Part shown: positions 1-5,123 of the stretch, in pieces | How the letters are laid out: the number at the start of each line of letters is the position of its first letter | Numbering within the stretch: position 1 is the first letter of the stretch | Assembly: GCA_030037105.1 (NCBI GenBank) | Contig: JASHRY010000382.1 | Location: 1-5,123 of the forward strand | Direction: 5' to 3' | DNA from: Xanthobacteraceae bacterium | GTDB lineage: Bacteria > Pseudomonadota > Alphaproteobacteria > Rhizobiales > Xanthobacteraceae | Length of the DNA: 5,123 bases | Made by a program: the position numbers and the translations under genes | The notes under the pieces: generated by a model | What the model saw: only the letters and a program-made list of their open reading frames with translations | What the model was told of the DNA's origin: nothing | Database searches by the model: none

Positions 1-172
1 CGTCGCGGCCGCGGACGGCCTCACGCAACACCTCGTTGAGTTCCGCCGGCGTGTAATAGTGTCGCCAGCGACCGCTGTCGCGGAGGTCGATGACGTGCGC
101 CGTGCGACGTTCCGCCAGTGCGAGCCATTCGCGCGCGACGCTGTCGTACCGGCCGGGTTGCCGTGCAGCCAT
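1..172 (-). CDS. Small conserved hypothetical protein, TIGR03809-like, C-terminus cut by window edge
   Basis: An uninterrupted minus-strand frame runs from an ATG at 172 to the left edge, giving 57 residues with no stop. It begins MAARQPGRYDSVAREW and continues with an amphipathic stretch (W16-LALAERR-23), a DSGRW segment at about 33-37 and YYTPAELNEVLREAV at about 39-53. The pattern of 'LAERR', then 'SGRWRxYY', then a helical tail resembles, from memory, a short protein family of unknown function (TIGR03809) known from Bradyrhizobium relatives. I could not check this by search. The Trp, Arg and Glu-rich composition looks like a real soluble cytosolic protein, with no signal peptide or membrane segment. 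The start is uncertain: no good Shine-Dalgarno precedes the ATG, and an in-frame GTG at 208 would add 12 residues. It is co-oriented with the transporter operon but separated from livM by about 160 nt, so it probably has its own promoter. No function can be assigned. Confidence 0.6.
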   Translation of the reverse strand, partial: MAARQPGRYDSVAREWLALAERRTAHVIDLRDSGRWRHYYTPAELNEVLREAVRGRD

Positions 173-208
173 GAAGTGGCCAGAAACACCCGTCGAATCG
201 GGGCTCAC

Positions 209-228
209 AATGTTCACTTGCAAACATT
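209..228. repeat. Short inverted repeat AATGTT-N8-AACATT
   Basis: Perfect 6-bp arms at 209-214 and 223-228 are separated by 8 nt, immediately upstream of the alternative GTG start (208) of the small hypothetical gene. The size and symmetry would suit a dimeric regulator site, but such short palindromes also occur by chance. No regulator is identified. Confidence 0.3.
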
Positions 229-256
229 TGCGCGGCAACAAAAATGCGGAGGCAGA

Positions 257-274
257 TGCACACGTCCCTGTGCA
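257..274. repeat. Short inverted repeat TGCACA-N6-TGTGCA
   Basis: Perfect 6-bp arms at 257-262 and 269-274 flank a 6-nt centre, upstream of the small hypothetical gene. On the minus-strand transcript a TTTTT run lies about ten bases past the stem, too far for a standard intrinsic terminator. It may be an operator or a chance palindrome. Confidence 0.3.
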
Positions 275-300
275 CGGTTCGGATCGCGGCTGCCGTTCTC

Positions 301-309
301 TGTGGATAA
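301..309 (-). promoter_or_regulatory. Perfect DnaA-box 9-mer (TTATCCACA)
   Basis: The minus strand reads TTATCCACA, identical to the strong consensus DnaA box, within GTTATCCACAG. It lies in the intergenic region 23 nt after the livM stop and upstream of the small hypothetical gene. It is the only perfect match I found in the window. A single box can act in DnaA-dependent transcription control or titration, or be fortuitous. A replication origin would need several boxes plus a strongly AT-rich unwinding element, which are not seen here. Confidence 0.45.
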
Positions 310-331
310 CTTCGTGCAAAACTGAAACGAT

Positions 332-1300
332 CTAAAGTCGCACGCGCAAGGCGGCGGCGATCTCGCCGACGATGCCGCGCCGGAAGACCAGCACGCAGGC
401 GACGAAGACGGCGCCCTGAATCACCAGCACCCATTGGCCGAACGACGCCAGATAGTTTTGCATGGCGACGACGAGGAACGCGCCGACAACGGGTCCGAAC
501 ACCGTGCCGAGGCCGCCGATGAGCGTCATCAGCATGACGTCGCCGGACATCGTCCAATGCACATCGGTGAGCGAGGCGAGCTGAAAGACCAGCGCATTCA
601 GCGATCCGGCGAGCCCCGACAGCGTCGCCGAGAGCACGAAGGCGAACAGCTTGTAGCGCTCGGTCTTGTAGCCGAGCGATATGGCGCGCTGCTCGTTCTC
701 GCGGATCGCCTTGAGAACTTCGCCGAACGGCGAATTGATGATCCGGTAGATCAGCAGGAAGCCGGCCAGCACGACGACCAGAACGAAGACGTACATCGCG
801 GTTTTGTCCGCGAGATCGAAAAATCCGAACAGCCGGCCGCGCGGCACGCCCTGGATGCCGTCCTCGCCGCCGGTGAATTTCGCCCGCAACGCGAAGAAAT
901 ACATCATCTGCGCCAAGGCGAGGGTGATCATGGCGAAGTAGATGCCCTGGCGGCGAATGGCGAGCCCGCCGGCGACGATTCCGAGCACGGCGGCGGTCGC
1001 CATGCCGACGATGATCGCCAGCTCCGGCGGCAAGCCCCACGCTTTGGCGGCGTAGGCGGTCAAATAGCTCGCCCAGCCGAAAAACAGGGCATGGCCGAAC
1101 GAGAGCAGACCCACATAGCCGATCAAAAGGTTGAAGGCGCAGGCGAACAAAGCAAAGCATAGCGCCTTCATGAGAAAGACTGGATAGACCACGAACGGCG
1201 CCGCGACGAACAGCGCCACCATGACGGCGAAAGCCGCTCCCAGGCTCCTGCCGGCGTCGCGGCGGCGCGCCGGCACCGGCTCATCGAGGACGCGCTCCAT
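332..1300 (-). CDS. livM: HAAT-family ABC transporter permease LivM
   Basis: A 322-residue inner-membrane permease, one half of the channel that passes substrate from the periplasmic binding protein to the cytosol. Many hydrophobic segments are visible (about 20-62, 67-85, 92-113, 119-137, 168-187, 215-238, 254-284 and 289-306). LivM-type motifs appear in order: GLLSFGHA (64-71), an RRQGIYFAMITLA stretch (116-128), TGGEDG (143-148), the cytoplasmic ATPase-coupling loop SPFGEVLKAIRENEQRA (190-206) with the following LGY, and GGLGTVFGPVVGA (262-274). The length matches usual LivM proteins. The reading frame stays open far upstream across livH, but the LivM-like sequence begins only at the ATG at 1300. 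That ATG overlaps the livH stop as TGATG, a translational-coupling arrangement. The stop is TAG at 332-334. It pairs with LivH, and the substrate cannot be read from the sequence. Confidence 0.95.
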   Translation of the reverse strand: MERVLDEPVPARRRDAGRSLGAAFAVMVALFVAAPFVVYPVFLMKALCFALFACAFNLLIGYVGLLSFGHALFFGWASYLTAYAAKAWGLPPELAIIVGMATAAVLGIVAGGLAIRRQGIYFAMITLALAQMMYFFALRAKFTGGEDGIQGVPRGRLFGFFDLADKTAMYVFVLVVVLAGFLLIYRIINSPFGEVLKAIRENEQRAISLGYKTERYKLFAFVLSATLSGLAGSLNALVFQLASLTDVHWTMSGDVMLMTLIGGLGTVFGPVVGAFLVVAMQNYLASFGQWVLVIQGAVFVACVLVFRRGIVGEIAAALRVRL

Positions 1301-2187
1301 CACCCGGTCCGTCCGAAGAGACCGGCCGGCCGAATGAGCAGGACGACGGCCATGATGACGAAGATCACCGTGCTCGACGCTTCCGGAAAAAACACCTTGG
1401 TCAATCCTTCGACGACGCCGAGCGCGAAGCCGGTGACGATCGCCCCCATGATCGAGCCCATCCCGCCGATCACCACCACCGCGAACACGACGATGATGAG
1501 GTCGGAGCCCATCTGCGGCGAGACGTTGTAGATCGGCGCCGCCATGACGCCGGCGAGCGCCGCCAGCGCCACGCCGAAACCGTAGGTCAGCGTCACCATG
1601 CGCGGCACGTTGATGCCGAAAGCGCGGACCAGGGCCGGATTTTCGGTGGCGGCGCGCAGATACGAGCCGAGCCGCGTGCGCTCGATGCCGTACCAGGTCG
1701 CAAGACACACCGCGAGCGAAAGCACGATCACCCAGGCGCGATAGTTGGGCAGGAACATGAAGCCGAGATTGCGGCCGCCTTCCAGCGATCCCGGCACCTG
1801 ATAGGGCAACCCGGAAGAACCGTACACGTTGCGGAACAAGCCCTCGATGACGAGCGCCAACCCGAAGGTGAGCATGAGCCCGTAGAGCGGGTCGAGCTTG
1901 CGCAGATGCCGGAGGAACAGCCGCTCGATCACCACGCCGGTCGCGCCGATCAGGAGCGGCGCGATGACCAGCGCCGGCCAATAGCCGGTGCCGGCATGCT
2001 GCAGCAGCAGATAGGCGGCGAACGCGCCCATCATGTACTGCGCGCCGTGGGCGAAATTGATGACGTTGAGCATGCCGAAGATGACGGCGAGCCCGAGGCT
2101 CAACAGTGCGTAGAACGAGCCGTTGATCAGGCCGAGCAGCAATTGCCCGAACAGCGCCTGCGAAGGGATGCCGAAGATTTCGAACAT
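1300..2187 (-). CDS. livH: HAAT-family ABC transporter permease LivH
   Basis: A 295-residue inner-membrane permease that would form the translocation channel with LivM. About eight hydrophobic segments are apparent (about 12-38, 50-64, 70-88, 102-117, 150-165, 196-218, 228-257 and 271-286). Family hallmarks are the N-terminal GLINGSFYALLSLGLAVIFG stretch (19-38), NFAHG (44-48), the coupling loop with GIERTRLGSYLRAATENP (167-184), AGVMAAPIY (212-220), GGMGSIMGA (241-249) and the terminal RPAGLFGR (286-293). The length is normal. The ATG at 2187 has only a weak Shine-Dalgarno (AAG close to the start, and a G-run too far upstream), so translation may be modest. The 3' end overlaps livM by one base. 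It follows the binding-protein gene after a 164-nt spacer carrying a REP-like inverted repeat, which may lower expression of livH and livM relative to the binding protein. Confidence 0.95.
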   Translation of the reverse strand: MFEIFGIPSQALFGQLLLGLINGSFYALLSLGLAVIFGMLNVINFAHGAQYMMGAFAAYLLLQHAGTGYWPALVIAPLLIGATGVVIERLFLRHLRKLDPLYGLMLTFGLALVIEGLFRNVYGSSGLPYQVPGSLEGGRNLGFMFLPNYRAWVIVLSLAVCLATWYGIERTRLGSYLRAATENPALVRAFGINVPRMVTLTYGFGVALAALAGVMAAPIYNVSPQMGSDLIIVVFAVVVIGGMGSIMGAIVTGFALGVVEGLTKVFFPEASSTVIFVIMAVVLLIRPAGLFGRTG

Positions 2188-2225
2188 ATCTTGGCCGGCC
2201 CCGCTCTCTCCCAGTCCATCGACTC

Positions 2226-2337
2226 GTCATTGCCGGGCTCGGCCCGGCAATCCACGCCGACACGCATTTGGCTAGGAGCCTGTCGGCTCATTTTGCCGCG
2301 CGTCGGCGTGGAGCAGCGGGTCAAGCCCGGCGGCGAC
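2226..2337. repeat. REP/BIME-like composite inverted repeat between the binding-protein gene and livH
   Basis: Two 40-bp arms in inverted orientation (2226-2265 and 2298-2337) match at 30 of 40 positions and flank a 32-bp centre. The inner 15 bp of each arm are the best conserved (TCCACGCCGACACGC at 2251-2265 against the complement of 2298-2312, 14/15). The left arm contains its own perfect hairpin, ATTGCCGGGC-TCG-GCCCGGCAAT (2229-2251). The right arm carries the related GGGTCAAGCCCGG core. A small stem, GAGCC-TGTC-GGCTC, sits in the centre (2276-2289). The 'CGTCATTGCCGGGCT...AGCCCGGCAATCC' style matches interspersed palindromes common in Bradyrhizobium-type genomes. Spurious frames through it give the peptides VDCRAEPGNDE and WIAGPSPAMT, which are typical mistranslations of such repeats. 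On the operon transcript it can fold into a long imperfect stem downstream of the binding-protein stop. Confidence 0.8.
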
Positions 2338-2351
2338 GATCAAAGTTGCAT

Positions 2352-3560
2352 CTACCCGCTGACCAGCGGGCAGCCGCCGTCCTTGAGCGGCCGGAACGCT
2401 TCGTCCGCCGGAATGGTGGCGCGCAGCTTGAAATCGTCGCCCGGATATTTCGATTCTTCAGGCTTCTTCACCTCGAACAAATAGGCGTTGTGGATTTTGC
2501 GCCCGTCGGCGCGGACGACGCCCTTGCCGAACAGCGGATCGTCGGTCGGCATCTCCTTCATCTTGGCCACAACCGCCCTGCCGTCCTTGGCGCTCTTGAG
2601 CGCGGCGACCGCCTTCAGATAATGGATGACCGACGAATAGACGCCGGCCTGCACCATGGTCGGGAATTTGCCGGGCCGCGAAACCTGCCAGCGCTTGGTG
2701 AAGGCGCGGTTGGCGTCGGTCATGTCCCAATACCAGGTGCTGGTCAGAACCAGACCCTGCGCGGCATTGAGGCCGAGCGCGTTGACGTCGCTGATGAACA
2801 CCAGGAGGCCGGCGAAGTGCTGTCCGCCCCTGGTGATGCCGAATTCGGCGCCCTGCTTGATCGCGTTGATGGTGTCGCCGCCGGCATTGGCAAGCCCGAT
2901 GATCTTCGCCTTCGACGCCTGCGCCTGCAGCAGAAACGAGGAGAAGTCGCTGGTATTGATCGGATGCAGCACGTGGCCGAGCACCTTGCCGCCGTTCGCC
3001 TTGACCACCGCCGCGGTGTCGCGCTCGAGCGCGTGGCCGAAGGCGTAGTCTGAGGTCAGAAAGAACCAGGTGTCGCCGCCCGTTTTCACCACCGCCTTGC
3101 CGGTGCCGTTGGCCAGCATCCAGGTGTCGTAGGTCCAATGGATGGTGTTGGGCGAGCATTTCGGCCCGGTCAGGTCGGAACTGGCGGCGCCGGAGACGAG
3201 AAACACCTTGTTCTTCTCCCGCGTGACCTCGCTCACCGCCAGCGCGACGCTGGAGGTGGGCACGTCGACGATGACGTCGACATGGTCGACGTCGAACCAT
3301 TGCCGGGCGATGCTCGCGCCGATGTCGGGCTTGTTCTGGTGATCGGCGCTGACCACCTCGACCTTCATGCCGTGGGCGGCGGGATTGAAATCCTCGACCG
3401 CCAGCTTGGCGGCGGCGACCGAGCCGGGTCCGCCGATATCCGCATAGAGGCTCGACATGTCGGTGAGCACGCCGATCTTGACGACGTTGTCCTGAGCCTG
3501 CGCCGCCGCCGTGCCCAAAAGCGCGGCGACCGCGAAAGCCAATGTGGCCGCGAATTTCAT
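2352..3560 (-). CDS. livK: Periplasmic substrate-binding protein of HAAT-family ABC transporter (LivK/LivJ-like)
   Basis: A 402-residue type-I periplasmic binding protein that captures the solute and delivers it to LivHM. A classic Sec signal peptide is present: MK, a hydrophobic core (about 4-19) and an AQA site with likely cleavage after residue 22. The mature protein opens with VVKIGVLTDMSSLYADIGGPG (26-46), the usual first strand and ligand loop of the family. Other segments include SADHQNKPD (71-79), LVSGAASSDLTG (121-132), HWTYDTWMLANG (141-152), FLTSDYAFGHALERD (167-181) and NTSDFSSFLLQAQ (202-214). Cys135 and Cys396 are the only cysteines in the mature part and may form a disulfide, which is an inference. 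The ATG at 3560 was chosen over the longer frame because it begins the signal peptide and follows a strong AGGGAGG at six-base spacing. The stop is TAG. The symbol denotes component type only: the ligand may be an amino acid, amide or aromatic acid. Confidence 0.93.
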   Translation of the reverse strand: MKFAATLAFAVAALLGTAAAQAQDNVVKIGVLTDMSSLYADIGGPGSVAAAKLAVEDFNPAAHGMKVEVVSADHQNKPDIGASIARQWFDVDHVDVIVDVPTSSVALAVSEVTREKNKVFLVSGAASSDLTGPKCSPNTIHWTYDTWMLANGTGKAVVKTGGDTWFFLTSDYAFGHALERDTAAVVKANGGKVLGHVLHPINTSDFSSFLLQAQASKAKIIGLANAGGDTINAIKQGAEFGITRGGQHFAGLLVFISDVNALGLNAAQGLVLTSTWYWDMTDANRAFTKRWQVSRPGKFPTMVQAGVYSSVIHYLKAVAALKSAKDGRAVVAKMKEMPTDDPLFGKGVVRADGRKIHNAYLFEVKKPEESKYPGDDFKLRATIPADEAFRPLKDGGCPLVSG

Positions 3561-3566
3561 TGCCAA

Positions 3567-3573
3567 CCTCCCT
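3567..3573 (-). promoter_or_regulatory. Strong Shine-Dalgarno site of the binding-protein gene
   Basis: AGGGAGG on the minus strand lies six bases before the ATG at 3560. It is the strongest ribosome site in the operon apart from the one proposed for livG. It fixes the start at the signal peptide and fits the need for the binding protein in excess over the membrane subunits. Confidence 0.8.
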
Positions 3574-3578
3574 GTCTG

Positions 3579-3603
3579 CGGGGCCGAGCCCCGGCGAAAG
3601 CCG
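3579..3603. other. Adjacent short hairpins in the livF-binding protein spacer
   Basis: In the 70-nt spacer, CGGGGC-CGA-GCCCCG (3579-3593) forms a perfect 6-bp stem. CGGC-GAAA-GCCG (3592-3603) forms a second 4-bp stem overlapping it by two bases, so the two are partly exclusive. They lie just upstream of the binding-protein Shine-Dalgarno. No T-run follows, so they do not look like an intrinsic terminator. They may mark an RNA processing site or be a remnant of a dispersed repeat. Confidence 0.35.
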
Positions 3604-3630
3604 AGCAAAAGCCCCTTCTCCTCCTTGGTA

Positions 3631-4341
3631 TCAAACTCCGAGATAGTCGTGCAGCTTTTCCGTATTGGCCTTGAGGTCCGCGGCCGCGAAGTGATCGATG
3701 ATGCGGCCATGTTCCATGACGTAGTAACGATCGGCAAGTGCCGCGGCGAAATGGAAATTCTGCTCAACCAGCAGGATGGTGAAGCCCTGCGCCTTGAGCA
3801 CGCCGATCGTGCGCCCGATCTGCTCGACGATGACGGGAGCGAGGCCTTCGGTCGGCTCGTCGAGCAACAACAGCCGGGCCCCGGTGCGCAGGATGCGGCC
3901 GATCGCCAGCATCTGCTGCTCGCCCCCGGAGAGCTTGGTGCCTTGGGTGGCGAGCCGTTCGCGCAAATTGGGAAACAAAGCGAAAATGCGGTCGAGATCG
4001 AGCCCGCCGGGGCGCACCTGGCGCGGCAACAGCAGGTTCTCCCTGACGTTGAGGCTGGCGAAGATGCCGCGCTCTTCGGGACAGAAGGCGATGCCCGAGC
4101 GCGCGATCGCGTCGGAGGACAGCCGGATCAGCTCCTTGCCTTCGAAGCGCACCGAGCCGGTGCGGCTCTCGATGATGCCCATGACGGCCTTGAGCGTCGT
4201 CGTCTTGCCGACGCCGTTGCGGCCGAGAAGCGTGACCACCTCGCCCGCGCGCACGTCGAGGGTGACGCCGTGCAGGACGTGCGATTCGCCGTACCAGGCT
4301 TCGAGATCGTTCACGGCGAGAAGGGCGGGCGTCTCAGGCAT
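3631..4341 (-). CDS. livF: HAAT-family ABC transporter ATPase LivF
   Basis: A 236-residue cytoplasmic ATPase that pairs with LivG and drives transport through LivHM. In order: Walker A GRNGVGKT (40-47), the Q-loop region as CPEERGIFASLNVREN (87-102), ABC signature LSGGEQQ (137-143), Walker B LLLLDEPTEGLAP (157-169) and LVEQN (191-195). In this last motif Gln194 takes the place of the usual H-switch histidine. That substitution is normal for LivF-type subunits, not a defect, and suggests an asymmetric ATPase pair with LivG, which keeps its histidine. The CPEERGIF form is seen in a subset of rhizobial and related proteobacterial transporters. The length is typical. The ATG at 4341 overlaps the livG end by 8 nt with only a weak Shine-Dalgarno, so translation is probably coupled. 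The stop is TGA at 3631-3633, 70 nt before the binding-protein gene. Confidence 0.95.
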   Translation of the reverse strand: MPETPALLAVNDLEAWYGESHVLHGVTLDVRAGEVVTLLGRNGVGKTTTLKAVMGIIESRTGSVRFEGKELIRLSSDAIARSGIAFCPEERGIFASLNVRENLLLPRQVRPGGLDLDRIFALFPNLRERLATQGTKLSGGEQQMLAIGRILRTGARLLLLDEPTEGLAPVIVEQIGRTIGVLKAQGFTILLVEQNFHFAAALADRYYVMEHGRIIDHFAAADLKANTEKLHDYLGV

Positions 4342-5092
4342 GGCCGGTCCCGAGATAGGCTTCGCGCACCGCCGGGTCGGCCGCCACCGTCTTGTAGTCG
4401 CCCTCGGCCAGCACCTGGCCGCGGGTAAGCACCGTGATGCGGTCGCAAAGATCGGCGACGACGCTGAGATTGTGCTCGACCATAAGCACCGTGCGGTCGG
4501 CGGCGACCGACTTGATCAGGGCGCTGATGCGCGCGATGTCCTCGCGCCCCATGCCCGCGGTCGGCTCGTCGAGCAGCAGGAGCTCCGGATCGAGCGCCAG
4601 CGTGGTCGCGATTTCGAGCGCCCGCTTGCGGCCGTAGGGCAGCTCGGCCGCCGGCGCGTCGGCGGAGGACGTAAGCCCGACGTCGGCGATGAGCGCGAGC
4701 GCCCGCCCGTTAAGCACGCGCAGCGCGCGTTTCGAACGCCAGAAGTCGAACGAATTGCCGCGGCGGCGGCGCTGCAGCGCGATGCGGACGTTCTCGAGCA
4801 CGGTGAGATGCGGAAATACGGCCGAGATCTGGAACGAGCGCGCGAGCCCGAGGCGCGCAACATCGGCGGCGTTGAGCGCGGTGATGTCGCGCCCGTCGAA
4901 TACGATGCGGCCGCGCGTCGGCTTGAGGAACTTGGTGAGCAGGTTGAAGCACGTGGTCTTGCCGGCGCCGTTCGGGCCGATCAAAGCGTGAATGGCGCCG
5001 CGCTCGACGCGCAAATTCACGTCGCGCACCGCGATAAAGCCGGCGAACTCCTTGGTCAGGTCTTCGGTCTCAAGGATCGGGCCTGTGCGCAC
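4334..5092 (-). CDS. livG: HAAT-family ABC transporter ATPase LivG
   Basis: A cytoplasmic ATPase of 252 residues from the preferred GTG at 5092, or 258 from the ATG at 5110. Numbering from the ATG, it shows Walker A GPNGAGKT (45-52), the Q-loop RSFQ (91-94), an ABC signature written LPYGRKR (157-163) in place of LSxGQ, Walker B LLLLDEPTAGMG (177-188) and H-switch His213 in VEHN. The LPYG variant and AGMG after Walker B are common in this LivG branch. The C-terminal VLAEGDYKTVAADPAVREAYLG is the usual LivG tail. The GTG is preferred because GGGAG sits six bases before it and the N-terminal length then matches LivG better. The ATG has no well-spaced ribosome site, and the frame remains open to the right edge. 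It is the first operon gene in view, so anything further upstream is outside the window. Its stop overlaps livF. Confidence 0.93.
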   Translation of the reverse strand: MRTGPILETEDLTKEFAGFIAVRDVNLRVERGAIHALIGPNGAGKTTCFNLLTKFLKPTRGRIVFDGRDITALNAADVARLGLARSFQISAVFPHLTVLENVRIALQRRRRGNSFDFWRSKRALRVLNGRALALIADVGLTSSADAPAAELPYGRKRALEIATTLALDPELLLLDEPTAGMGREDIARISALIKSVAADRTVLMVEHNLSVVADLCDRITVLTRGQVLAEGDYKTVAADPAVREAYLGTGHA

Positions 5093-5098
5093 GACGTG

Positions 5099-5103
5099 CT
5101 CCC
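5099..5103 (-). promoter_or_regulatory. Proposed Shine-Dalgarno for the livG GTG start
   Basis: GGGAG on the minus strand is six bases before the GTG at 5092 and lies inside the reading frame that would start at the ATG at 5110. Its good spacing favours the shorter LivG. Confidence 0.55.
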
Positions 5104-5123
5104 GGCGCATTCTCGACGGCTGC

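Larger units (their letters stand above)
173..331 (-). other. Intergenic region between livM and the small hypothetical gene
   Basis: This stretch is visibly more A/T-rich than the genes around it and holds no convincing coding frame. It contains a perfect DnaA-box 9-mer at 301-309 and two short inverted repeats at 209-228 and 257-274. I see no hairpin followed directly by a T-run after the livM stop, so no intrinsic terminator for the operon is evident. A promoter for the small gene must lie here if it is not co-transcribed, but no sigma-70 -35/-10 pair is clear enough to place. Confidence 0.5.

Noticed and set aside
173..331. A chromosomal replication origin
   Set aside because: There is only one perfect DnaA box, no cluster of near matches, no strongly AT-rich unwinding region and no origin-linked neighbour gene in view.
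59..335. Two plus-strand frames at the left end (59-325 and 90-335)
   Set aside because: They run antisense to the better-supported small gene and through the intergenic spacer. Neither has a ribosome site or recognisable sequence.
21..1160. A 379-residue minus-strand frame across livM
   Set aside because: It is an out-of-frame shadow of livM with extreme Arg content, no recognisable domain and no plausible membrane or enzymatic motifs.
434..1162. Plus-strand frame opposite livM, rich in Glu, Gln and Arg
   Set aside because: This is the antisense image of a hydrophobic membrane protein in GC-rich DNA. It has no ribosome site, and its composition is explained by the sense codons.
1301..2263. 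The livM reading frame stays open upstream across livH, suggesting a 643-residue fusion protein
   Set aside because: The extra part has no family resemblance, is Arg/Ala-rich as expected for an out-of-frame GC-rich shadow, covers the well-supported livH, and begins within the palindromic repeat. LivM proper starts at the ATG at 1300 and has the normal family length.
2276..2294. GAGCC-TGTC-GGCTC followed by ATTTT as a plus-strand intrinsic terminator
   Set aside because: No plus-strand gene exists for it to end. In the operon direction the T-run is absent. It is better seen as the centre of the composite repeat.
2127..2324. 65-residue minus-strand frame ending inside livH, with a peptide VDCRAEPGNDE
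   Set aside because: The peptide is a known type of mistranslation of dispersed palindromic repeats in Bradyrhizobium-like genomes. The frame is the repeat plus out-of-frame livH.
1906..4428. Long plus-strand frames opposite livH, the binding protein and livF
   Set aside because: These are antisense shadows. The minus-strand frames at these places carry clear, complete family motifs, and the plus-strand products show none.
1..5123. CRISPR arrays, tRNA or rRNA genes, insertion sequences, riboswitches
   Set aside because: I saw no regularly spaced direct repeats, no tRNA cloverleaf or rRNA-like stretch and no transposase. The only repeat of note is the composite palindrome at 2226-2337.

Overview
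The window comes from a GC-rich alphaproteobacterium, most likely a member of the Hyphomicrobiales close to Bradyrhizobium, Rhodopseudomonas or their relatives. The evidence is the codon use (strong C/G third positions), the sequence style of the transporter subunits, a dispersed palindromic repeat of the kind common in that group, and a small partial protein resembling a family I recall only from Bradyrhizobium relatives. Every gene I can support lies on the minus strand, so the window reads right to left.

From right to left, about 4.8 kb is a complete five-gene branched-chain amino acid type (HAAT/LIV) ABC transporter operon. The order is livG (ATPase, about 5092-4334), livF (ATPase, 4341-3631), a periplasmic binding protein (3560-2352), livH (permease, 2187-1300) and livM (permease, 1300-332). 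livG/livF overlap by 8 nt and livH/livM by 1 nt (TGATG), which suggests coupled translation. The binding-protein gene has its own strong Shine-Dalgarno site and is set off by a 70-nt leader and a 164-nt spacer. That spacer holds a large inverted repeat resembling a REP/BIME element. By analogy with other binding-protein-dependent operons, it could protect the binding-protein message or reduce expression of the downstream permease genes.

Leftward of livM is a roughly 160-nt intergenic stretch that is visibly richer in A/T. It contains one perfect DnaA-box 9-mer and two short palindromes. It is followed by the first 57 codons of a small minus-strand gene cut by the window edge.

Together the five transporter genes would make a periplasmic solute receptor, a LivH-LivM membrane channel and a LivG-LivF ATPase pair. 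The family imports branched-chain or other amino acids, amides, urea or aromatic acids, and the sequence alone does not identify the substrate. I found no sign of an undescribed system. The parts worth a second look are the intergenic elements and the small partial gene.
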